Assembly: GCA_001780825.1 (NCBI GenBank)
Contig: MFIX01000138.1
Location: 1-14,964, forward strand
Length of the DNA: 14,964 nucleotides
Reading direction: 5' to 3'
Origin: Candidatus Glassbacteria bacterium RIFCSPLOWO2_12_FULL_58_11
Lineage (GTDB): Bacteria; Gemmatimonadota; Glassbacteria; GWA2-58-10
Part shown: one piece after another, positions 7,873-13,530 of the stretch
How the letters are laid out: each line of letters opens with the position of its first letter
How positions within the stretch are numbered: position 1 is the stretch's first letter
The notes under the pieces: model-generated
Told to the model about the DNA's origin: nothing
The model's input: the letters and a program-made list of their open reading frames with translations, nothing else
The model's database searches: none
Position numbers and translations under genes: made by a program

Positions 7873-7909
7873 CGCCCCCCGGATGAAATCAGGGGGGCGT
7901 TGTATTATA
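7873..7909 (+). terminator. Rho-independent terminator after the 7329 gene
   Basis: CGCCCCCC (7873-7880), an 11-base loop, then GGGGGGCG (7892-7899), an 8-bp GC stem. The T-rich tail TTGTATTAT follows at 7900-7908. It lies 38 bp after the stop at 7835 and separates that gene from pepA. Confidence 0.75.
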
Positions 7910-7984
7910 GCCCTTTATCGAAGTGCTTTCCTCAGGGAAGGGACTTTTTAATCTTAATCCAGCAGTTTGTTCCAGGGAGGAGAG

Positions 7985-9538
7985 ATGAAAGTCGGATTCA
8001 CCCCAAAGTTCGATCTTAATGCGCCGCTCGATCTGTTGCTGATCCCGGTGGTTCAGGACAGGGTGCTGGAGAATCCGCTCAGCGCCAGGATCGACCGGGC
8101 GCTGGGCGGGATAATCACGCAGATGAGCGAGCAGGAGAATTTCAAGGGTAAGGCGGGACAGAACCTCAATTTCAACACCCTGGGCCGGATCGGCGCGAAA
8201 AGAGTCTGCCTGCTGGGAATCGGGGAGCGGTCGAAACTGAGCGCCGAGGCTTACCGCCGGGCGGGGGGCCGGGGGGCGGACTGGGTGCGGAAATACCGGG
8301 CAGCCGGCGTGACGGTGGCCTGCCGGGTGCCGAAAGGCGGGCGGCTGAGCGTGGGCGAGCTGGCCGGTGCGCTGATCGAGGGGCTGAGCCTGGGCCTCTA
8401 TCGTTTCGACAAGTACAAGAGCAAGGAAAACGGCGAGCCGCACTATCCAGGTCCGGAAGAGGTGAGCATCTTTCTATGCGATGCCAGGGGCGCGGCGGTA
8501 CGCGGCCCGCTCGAGGCGCTTGAGGCGGTGGCCCATCGCGCCCTGCTGGTGGCCGAGGGCGTGATTACCGCCCGGGAGCTGGTCAACGAGATCCCGGAGG
8601 TGATGAAGCCGCAGAAGCTGGCGGAGATGGCAGTCCAGCTTTCCACGGGAATTCGGGGCCTGAGCTGCCGCATCCTCGATGAGCGGGAAATGGCGGCTGA
8701 GAAAATGGGCGCGGCGCTGGCAGTCGGGCGCGGCAGCGAGAACCCGCCCAGATTTATCGAATTGCTTTACAAGCCCGAGGGAGTCCCGCCGGACAAGGAG
8801 ATTTTTGTCATGGTCGGCAAGGGAGTTACTTTCGACAGCGGCGGATTGAATCTCAAGCCCGGAGAGTCGATGGTGACCATGAAAATGGATATGTCCGGGG
8901 CGGCGGCGGTTATCTCGGCTATGACGACGATCGCCCGGCTCGAGCTGCCCCTGCGCTGCGCCGCGCTGGTGGCCTCGGTGGAGAACATGCCGAGCGGCCG
9001 CTCTTACCGGCCGGACGATGTGGTGCGGGCGATGAACGGCATAACTATCGAGGTGGGCAACACGGATGCCGAGGGCCGTTTGACCCTGGCTGACGCCTTA
9101 AGCTGGGCGATCCATAAACTGGGCGCCGGCCGGATTATCGACCTGGCCACCCTGACCGGGGCCTGCGTGGTGGGCCTGGGGCCGACCACCGCGGGAGTGT
9201 TCGGCAACGACAGGAAGTGGCTCTCGATGGTGCTGGAGGCGGCGCAGGAGGCGGGCGAGAAGTGCTGCAACCTGCCCCTGGACCAGGACATGCTGGATGA
9301 TATCAAGAGCGAGATCGCCGATGTAAAGAATATCGGGGCCACGCGCTGGGGGGGTGCGATCACCGCAGCGCTGTTTCTGCAGAAGTTCGTCAAGGACACC
9401 TCCTGGGTGCATGTGGATATCGCCGGGCCATCCTGGGCGGACAAGAAGCGCCATTACGAGCCTATAGGCGGCACGGGGTACGGCGTGCGCACCCTGGTGC
9501 GCCTGGCCGAGAGACTGGCGGCTGAGAAAATCAAATAG
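7985..9538 (+). CDS. pepA: Leucyl aminopeptidase, M17 family (cytosol aminopeptidase)
   Basis: A 517-residue two-zinc aminopeptidase that removes N-terminal residues from peptides in the cytoplasm. The N-terminal M17 domain (about 1-165) is divergent. The catalytic domain is clear: ARELVNEIPEVMKP (196-209), VGKGVTFDSGGLNLKP (277-292) with metal ligands Lys279 and Asp284 and catalytic Lys291, KMDMSG with Asp302, and NTDAEGRL (359-366) with Asp361, Glu363 and catalytic Arg365. LATLTGACVVGLG (387-399) and the C-terminal HVDIAGPSW are also typical. All expected metal and catalytic residues are present, so it should be active as a hexamer. I prefer ATG 7985, which has AGGGAGG at 7974-7980, over an in-frame TTG at 7967 that would place that ribosome-binding site inside the gene. 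It appears to be transcribed alone. Confidence 0.95.
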   Translation: MKVGFTPKFDLNAPLDLLLIPVVQDRVLENPLSARIDRALGGIITQMSEQENFKGKAGQNLNFNTLGRIGAKRVCLLGIGERSKLSAEAYRRAGGRGADWVRKYRAAGVTVACRVPKGGRLSVGELAGALIEGLSLGLYRFDKYKSKENGEPHYPGPEEVSIFLCDARGAAVRGPLEALEAVAHRALLVAEGVITARELVNEIPEVMKPQKLAEMAVQLSTGIRGLSCRILDEREMAAEKMGAALAVGRGSENPPRFIELLYKPEGVPPDKEIFVMVGKGVTFDSGGLNLKPGESMVTMKMDMSGAAAVISAMTTIARLELPLRCAALVASVENMPSGRSYRPDDVVRAMNGITIEVGNTDAEGRLTLADALSWAIHKLGAGRIIDLATLTGACVVGLGPTTAGVFGNDRKWLSMVLEAAQEAGEKCCNLPLDQDMLDDIKSEIADVKNIGATRWGGAITAALFLQKFVKDTSWVHVDIAGPSWADKKRHYEPIGGTGYGVRTLVRLAERLAAEKIK

Positions 9539-9616
9539 TGTGTAATGAGCTCGGCGGCAGGAGTACTAGCCCGGATTATTCTAAAAATGCTGCAAACCTG
9601 GTAGGGGCGGCCCCCC

Positions 9617-9914
9617 ATAAGCGCTAAGTTGTTTTTGCTTATTGTTAATCTTCAGGATGTTTTGAATGACACACCCCGTCGACTGCGTCGCCACCCCTCT
9701 TTTAGAGGGGAATTAAATGCCCGTCATTCGGGCACTTGCGCATGGACAACGCAACCGCGGGAACAATCCCCTCTGGAGAGGTGTGCCCGCAGAGCGGGCG
9801 GGGTGTGTAAATCTTTCGGTCACAGGGATTATATATAACATCATCATTTATAAAGACTTGTTAGTTATTGAAAGTAATCCGGCTCAAAAATGTAGAATCA
9901 ACTTAGCGCTTATA
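9617..9914. mobile_element. 298-bp non-autonomous mobile element (MITE-like)
   Basis: The ends are a perfect 15-bp inverted repeat: ATAAGCGCTAAGTTG at 9617-9631 and its complement at 9899-9913. It is flanked by a 12-base direct repeat GGGCGGCCCCCC at 9605-9616 and 9915-9926, as expected of a target-site duplication. It has no transposase gene; the short ORFs over it show no protein-like features. The right boundary is uncertain by one base. Its interior holds a 140-bp hairpin cluster (9669-9808). It could be a MITE or an IS remnant. A 10-12 bp duplication would fit IS4/IS231-type transposases, but this is inference. Confidence 0.75.
9669..9808. repeat. REPIN-like hairpin cluster inside the 298-bp element
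   Basis: Imperfect inverted arms of about 45 bp: ACACACCCCG... at 9669-9714 and ...GGGGTGTGT at 9765-9808. Each arm and the centre fold into local hairpins: CCCCTCT/AGAGGGG (9694-9710), TGCCCG/CGGGCA (9718-9734), TTGCG/CGCAA (9736-9754), CCTCT/AGAGG (9770-9781) and GCCCGC/GCGGGC (9785-9799). Paired REP-like hairpins in opposite orientation are the REPIN design. No coding potential is seen. Confidence 0.7.
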
Positions 9915-10013
9915 GGGCGGCCCCCCGCGGCCGCCCGAATGGAATGGGGCAGGCACAGGGGCCTGCCCCTACATGAGACGCAAACGGACTTTTTCATGAA
10001 TTAAACAGGATAG

Positions 10014-10040
10014 AGGGCGGGAGCGATCCCGCCCTTTTTT
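10014..10040 (+). terminator. Rho-independent terminator, + orientation
   Basis: AGGGCGGG (10014-10021), loop AGCGAT, CCCGCCCT (10028-10035), then a run of T to 10040. The T-tract is on the + strand, so it stops rightward transcription, probably pepA readthrough across the repeats, before it meets the convergent transporter gene that ends at 10065. On the minus strand the hairpin is followed by CTATCC and would be a poor terminator. Confidence 0.75.
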
Positions 10041-10064
10041 ATTGACGGAGAGTGCGGCGGAAGA

Positions 10065-11612
10065 TTACCCGCGGGTGACGCGGCGTGCCAGTCGCGGCGC
10101 CAGCCAGAGCGCGAGCGCGGCGGCCAGACCCCATTGCAGCAGGCAACTGCCGATACTGAAAGTGGAGAGCGGGTTCCACCAGTCGCCGGGGTTCCAGCCC
10201 GCGGAGCGGTAGAACCACCAGCCAAGCAGCAGGCAAAACTGCAAGGGGATAAGCCAGAGGATCAGCCATTCCCAGACGCGGCCGAGCTGCAGATCGCTGT
10301 TGCCGGCCTGATTGACGACTTGCTCGCGGAAACGCTTTGCGCCGAAGACTCTTACGGCCACGCAGAACAGCAGGCCATTGACCAGCAGGCCGAGGCCCCA
10401 GACCCAGTCCTGGTTGTCGAATACCTTGCCGGACAGGGCGCTCGGCACTCCGGCCAGGGCGATCAGCGCGGTCACCAGCAGGGTGGCTAAGATGCGTTTG
10501 AGGCCCAGGTCGATCAGGTTGCGCACTGCCATCTCGACCATCGAGATCAGGCTGGTGAGCGCGGCAAGCAACAGGGCGAGGAAAAACAGTATCAGCATCG
10601 CCTGTCCGCTGTCGCAGCCGCCGAGGAGCCTGGGAATCCAGATAAAAGTGAGGCCGGTGCTGTTTTCGCCCGGAGTTTTGACCACCTCGACGGCCTGGTC
10701 CGGCGGCAGCATGGAAAAGACCGTGGGAATGACGGCGAGGGCCGCCAGGAGGCTGGCCGTATTGTCGATCAAGCCCATCAGAAGCGAGTTTTTCACCACC
10801 TTTTCCCGAGGCCGGGCATAGACCGAATAGGTGAGCAGGAGCCCCCAGCCGGCCCCGGTGGACCAGGCGGACTGGCTCAGGGCCTCCAGGTAAATCCGGG
10901 GTCTGGCGAAATCCGCGGGATCGAAATGGAAGAGATAGCTCACCCCGGCGCCGGCGCCGGGCAGAAGCAGGGCGCGGACAGCGGAATAGACAAGGATAGC
11001 GCCGAGCAGGGGGATAAAGAGCTGCGAGGAGCGCTCTATCCCGGAGCGCACCCCCGCGAGGATTATCGCGCCGGTCAGGAGTGCAGTCAGCAGGTGGAAG
11101 CCGACCGCCTGGGAACTGCCCGAAAAGGCGTGCCAGTATTCCGGGCCGCTGGAGTGGTTGACCGTACCGATAAGCGCGGCGCTGAAATATTTGAGGCACC
11201 AGCCGGTTACCACGCAGTAATAGCACATGATGCCGGTGGTGACCAGGGTGACAAATGCGCCCATCCAGGAGAATCGCTGGCCTGCCAGGGCCAAGAAAGA
11301 ACCGAATGTGCCCCGGCGGGTGTACCTGCCGATCGCGCTCTCGGTCGCCAGCAGCGGGACGGACCAGAGGAAGAGGAAAGCGGTCCAGAGCAGGATAAAT
11401 ACCCCGCCGCCGTTACTGGCCGCCACCCTGGGAAAGCGCCAGATGTTGCCGGTGCCGATGGCGATCCCGACCGCGGTAAGCAGCATGCCCCAGCGCGAGG
11501 CGAAGATTTCGCCGGGCCGGGTAATATTGCTTTCAGTATTCTGCACGGGTAAACTCGTAATCGGGTGACACTCTATACATATATTTCGATATTCAAGCGG
11601 GGCACGGTGCAT
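10065..11612 (-). CDS. Neurotransmitter:sodium symporter (NSS/SNF) family transporter
   Basis: A sodium-coupled inner-membrane symporter of the LeuT/SLC6 type, up to 515 residues with about 12 helices. TM1 carries the family signature GIAIGTGNIWRFP (49-61) followed by NGGG (67-70); Asn56 matches a LeuT sodium-site residue. The TM6 region LSQSAWSTGAGWGLLLTYSVYA (245-266) and the TM7 region LIDNTASLLAAL (281-292) also match LeuT-fold members. Substrates in bacteria are mostly amino acids; this one cannot be assigned from sequence. The start is uncertain. ATG at 11612 lies in the loop of a repeat-like hairpin (11599-11620) with no ribosome-binding site, and the first 37 residues are not family-like. 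GTG at 11546 is a plausible alternative that still leaves all of TM1, but it also lacks a good ribosome-binding site. It seems to be monocistronic. Confidence 0.9.
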   Translation of the reverse strand: MHRAPLEYRNICIECHPITSLPVQNTESNITRPGEIFASRWGMLLTAVGIAIGTGNIWRFPRVAASNGGGVFILLWTAFLFLWSVPLLATESAIGRYTRRGTFGSFLALAGQRFSWMGAFVTLVTTGIMCYYCVVTGWCLKYFSAALIGTVNHSSGPEYWHAFSGSSQAVGFHLLTALLTGAIILAGVRSGIERSSQLFIPLLGAILVYSAVRALLLPGAGAGVSYLFHFDPADFARPRIYLEALSQSAWSTGAGWGLLLTYSVYARPREKVVKNSLLMGLIDNTASLLAALAVIPTVFSMLPPDQAVEVVKTPGENSTGLTFIWIPRLLGGCDSGQAMLILFFLALLLAALTSLISMVEMAVRNLIDLGLKRILATLLVTALIALAGVPSALSGKVFDNQDWVWGLGLLVNGLLFCVAVRVFGAKRFREQVVNQAGNSDLQLGRVWEWLILWLIPLQFCLLLGWWFYRSAGWNPGDWWNPLSTFSIGSCLLQWGLAAALALWLAPRLARRVTRG

Positions 11613-11620
11613 TGTGCCCC
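11599..11620. repeat. Solitary GGGGCAC hairpin over the transporter start
   Basis: GGGGCAC (11599-11605) pairs with GTGCCCC (11614-11620) across an 8-base loop. It looks like a single degenerate half of the GTAGGGGC two-hairpin family. The annotated ATG of the transporter (11612-11610) lies in the loop, so that start would be sequestered in the mRNA or is not the true one. Confidence 0.6.
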
Positions 11621-11719
11621 TATTTGGGAAACTCTTGTTAATGGCTTGCTACTCAGAGCATAAAATTGATGGCATCGAAGTTAAAAGAACATTTATGATC
11701 TACTTTTGGTGGCAAAAGT

Positions 11720-11999
11720 CAGTAGTGTCCGGTTAATTTTGGATGCGGCTTTGTAACTTCTTGAATAGCATCGTGCTTTGTTAAAATCTCGTTTTCCTGA
11801 TTTGAATTCAGTCCGCAGTTATTTCTTTTATTGGCCCCGTAGGGGCAGGCCCCTGTGCCTGCCCTGCTCCCAACGGGGCGGCCACGGGGGGCCGCGCCCT
11901 ACAACACTTAGCGGCGATAGTTATGGATGCACTGATACTCGGCGCGGTCTCCCAATTGTAACCAGTTGAAATTATCCGGTTTTTAACCGGACAGTACTG
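11720..11999. mobile_element. 280-bp non-autonomous mobile element with TIRs and 9-bp TSD
   Basis: Left end CAGTAGTGTCCGGTTAA (11720-11736); the right end, read in reverse complement, is CAGTACTGTCCGGTTAA (11983-11999), 16 of 17 bases identical. It is flanked by the direct repeat GGCAAAAGT at 11711-11719 and 12000-12008. The empty site is seen at 6-14 in dispersed-repeat copy A, where one GGCAAAAGA runs straight into AGCAAAACCAG. The interior has no transposase ORF and carries a GTAGGGGC two-hairpin element. It is best read as a MITE or internally deleted IS; the transposase family is not identifiable here. Confidence 0.85.
11839..11902. repeat. GTAGGGGC two-hairpin element, copy 3
   Basis: Begins GTAGGGGCAGGCCCC and ends GCCGCGCCCTAC, 64 bp, with two GC-rich hairpins and a short spacer. 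It is close in sequence to the reverse complement of the right piece of copy 2 (9915-9972). It sits inside the 280-bp mobile element. No clear flanking duplication is seen. The tail just outside it, CAACACTTAGCG, resembles the inverted end CAACTTAGCGC of the 298-bp element, which may mean shared ancestry of the flanks. Confidence 0.8.
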
Positions 12000-12311
12000 G
12001 GCAAAAGTAGCAAAACCAGTTCTTTCATAACTGAAAGAACCAAAGGTTATTGTCGGCTTTTAAGTCTTCTACTCCGCTTCGCCAAGCTCGCCTGCGCGCA
12101 AAATCGCGCAAAGGCCTGCCTAGCTTTTGTACACATATCGTGACCAGCATGGAAATTACTTGACTCCTTCACGCTCCGATGAGAGAATCTCTAACATTGA
12201 AAGCTTTGAAAACCCCTGATTAAACAATTCCAAAATCTCGTTGCTAAATCGTATACACGACATAAACGCAATCTATTTCTTACTCCTCTTAGTAAGTACA
12301 ATCCTGTATAT
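12000..12311 (+). repeat. Dispersed ~300-bp repeat, copy B (main part)
   Basis: Same orientation and order as copy A (1-292), with a 53-base identical run at 12009-12061 and the same 9-bp hairpin at 12019-12040. Its first few bases lie on the other side of the 280-bp mobile element (about 11703-11719). No protein-coding frame is maintained between the two copies. The region 11613-11702, between this repeat and the transporter, holds nothing I can identify. Confidence 0.85.
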
Positions 12312-12403
12312 AGAGCGTTCAGCCGGCCGATTTAGAATCTGCAAAAAAGAAAATCCAACGCGGTTCATTGGAAAAAAAGCTATCGCCTGGCGCAGCCGGG
12401 ATT

Positions 12404-12433
12404 AAAAAACCGGCTCTCGGGAAGAGAGCCGGT
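12404..12433 (-). terminator. Rho-independent terminator of the repeat-protein gene
   Basis: A perfect 10-bp stem (ACCGGCTCTC at 12409-12418 with GAGAGCCGGT at 12424-12433) and a 5-base loop. Read on the minus strand, it ends in a run of six T (12409-12404). It lies about 60 bp past the stop of the gene at 12495. Confidence 0.85.
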
Positions 12434-12494
12434 ACAGTTGCCGGCGACAGACGGCAGGGCAGAGCGGGCGGGCTAAAGGCCGCGCCGTGGCAAG

Positions 12495-13160
12495 TTATTG
12501 CCACTTGTCCGGCTTCCCGTCGCCGTCGGTGTCGAAGCCGGCTTTGCCCTTCGAGCCATCCTCGTTGTACTGCTGCCAGACATTGGGCTTGCCGTCCTTG
12601 GTGGTATCGTAACCGATCTCTTTCGGTTTGCCGTTGGGCCAGTAGGAGATCCAGCGGTCGACTTTCCCATCGCCGTCCGCGTCCTGTTCCATGCGCTCCT
12701 TGGTCCCATCCACGAGGTAGTACACCGTCTGATCGACACCCTTGCCCTTACTGTCTATCTCAATCTTGGCCGGGTTGCCGGTGGCCAGATCGTAATACAG
12801 CCATTGATCCACTTTTCCATTGTTGTCGGCATCTTTCTCCTGACGCACTTTCTCGCCTTTTTCATTGAAAAAGAGCCGGGTATCGACCTTCCCGTCGAAA
12901 TCGGTGTCGGCCAGTAATGAGTCCGCTACACCTTCGGGCGTAAAAAAGCTCCACTTGTCCACCAATGCATCGGAATTATTGTCCGATTCGGTCAGCTCGA
13001 TTTTCGAATTGTTATTTATGTAACTCCAGGTGTCTATCTTGCCGTCGCCCGTGGTATCCTTTTCCTCTTTGAACAGCTTCGACTTGTCTTGTGCCGCAAG
13101 CTCGAAGGCAGAGGCACCCGCCAGGATTCCGCAAAGACAGAATATAGCCAGTACACGCAT
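12495..13160 (-). CDS. Secreted protein of eight 25-residue Asp-rich (calcium-loop-like) repeats
   Basis: A 221-residue exported protein of unknown function. A signal peptide (about 1-18) has a probable cleavage site after ASA. The mature part is built on an exact 25-residue period. Asp-rich loops begin at residues 35, 60, 85, 110, 136, 160, 185 and 210, with consensus D-x-D-x-D-G-K-x-D-x-W followed by an aromatic pair and a Gly turn. The fifth loop is one residue short (DSKGKGVD). The loops resemble EF-hand/dockerin or thrombospondin-3 calcium loops, while the W-x-Y-x(3)-G part resembles YwqK/MORN-like strands. The protein stops right after the eighth loop. Calcium binding outside the cytoplasm is the likely property; function is not known. 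ATG 13160 has the ribosome-binding site GGAGGT four bases upstream. A strong terminator follows, so it is probably monocistronic. Confidence 0.85.
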   Translation of the reverse strand: MRVLAIFCLCGILAGASAFELAAQDKSKLFKEEKDTTGDGKIDTWSYINNNSKIELTESDNNSDALVDKWSFFTPEGVADSLLADTDFDGKVDTRLFFNEKGEKVRQEKDADNNGKVDQWLYYDLATGNPAKIEIDSKGKGVDQTVYYLVDGTKERMEQDADGDGKVDRWISYWPNGKPKEIGYDTTKDGKPNVWQQYNEDGSKGKAGFDTDGDGKPDKWQ

Positions 13161-13415
13161 CCGGACCTCCAGTCTGACAAGTTACAGTGGCCTTGAATAG
13201 TTCGTTTCAACAACCCGTGAAAGAGAGTTTTATCATATCTTCTTCGCTCGCGGGCGGGCCAGCCGGCCCTCTTGAGAGCCGAATCCGGGCTCCGGGATTA
13301 TCCGCCTCTGCGCAAATCTCAAGACATATTTTAAAAAGACGCGAAATTTTCCCGAAATTAACCACGATTAACCCGGCCCGCAAGCTTTATGGCCCAAATT
13401 ATGAAATTTTTCAAG
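13161..13415 (-). other. Gene-free upstream region of the repeat-protein gene
   Basis: This is the part of the 370-bp gap between the two minus-strand genes that the terminator at 13416-13474 does not cover. It must contain the promoter of the 13160 gene, but no strong -35/-10 pair with standard spacing was found. A weak hairpin (GAGCC at 13276-13280 with GGCTC at 13288-13292) is present. The short ORFs here look spurious. Confidence 0.4.
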
Positions 13416-13474
13416 AAAAAAATCCGGCGCCGCGTGCGCTCCCGGTTGCAGGGGAGCGAAAATCGGGCGCCGGA
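13416..13474 (-). terminator. Rho-independent terminator of the outer-membrane protein gene
   Basis: Outer stem TCCGGCGCC (13423-13431) with GGCGCCGGA (13466-13474), and inner stem CGCTCCC/GGGAGCG at about 13437-13458. On the minus strand it is followed by a run of seven T (13422-13416). It lies 57 bp past the stop at 13531 and separates this gene from the one at 13160. Confidence 0.8.
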
Positions 13475-13530
13475 CCGGGCAAAACCTTTGAAAATTGGCG
13501 GCTTTCGAATGACCGCTTGCGCCTGCCGCT

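Larger units (their letters stand above)
9601..9972. repeat. GTAGGGGC two-hairpin element, copy 2, split by an insertion
   Basis: The left piece is 9601-9616 (starting GTAGGGGC) and the right piece is 9915-9972 (ending GCCCCTAC). Removing 9617-9914 and one copy of the 12-base duplication GGGCGGCCCCCC restores a 62-bp element. It has two hairpins, one of them GGGGCAGG (9946-9953) with CCTGCCCC (9962-9969), and inverted ends. This matches copy 1 (1900-1970) and copy 3 (11839-11902) in size and design. The hairpin sequence of the right piece is, in reverse complement, close to copy 3. Confidence 0.85.

Noticed and set aside
9669..9808. Hairpin cluster as a CRISPR array or an attC/integron site
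   Set aside because: There are no regularly spaced identical repeats with unique spacers, no cas or integrase genes, and no R/L box pattern as in attC.
9629..10004. Short + strand ORFs (69 and 95 codons) after pepA
   Set aside because: They run through hairpin repeats and the MITE-like element, lack ribosome-binding sites and have compositions dictated by the palindromes.
10039..11226. 395-codon minus-strand frame overlapping the transporter in another frame
   Set aside because: The overlapping NSS frame has clear membrane helices and family motifs. This one is Arg/Pro-rich and low in structure, typical of a shadow.
11778..11969. 63-codon ORF inside the 280-bp mobile element as a possible transposase remnant
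   Set aside because: It crosses the two-hairpin element, shows no DDE or HTH pattern and is too short to judge.
12498..12917. 139-codon + strand frame opposite the repeat protein
   Set aside because: It is the mirror of the regular Asp-rich repeats on the minus strand, which has a signal peptide, a ribosome-binding site and a terminator.
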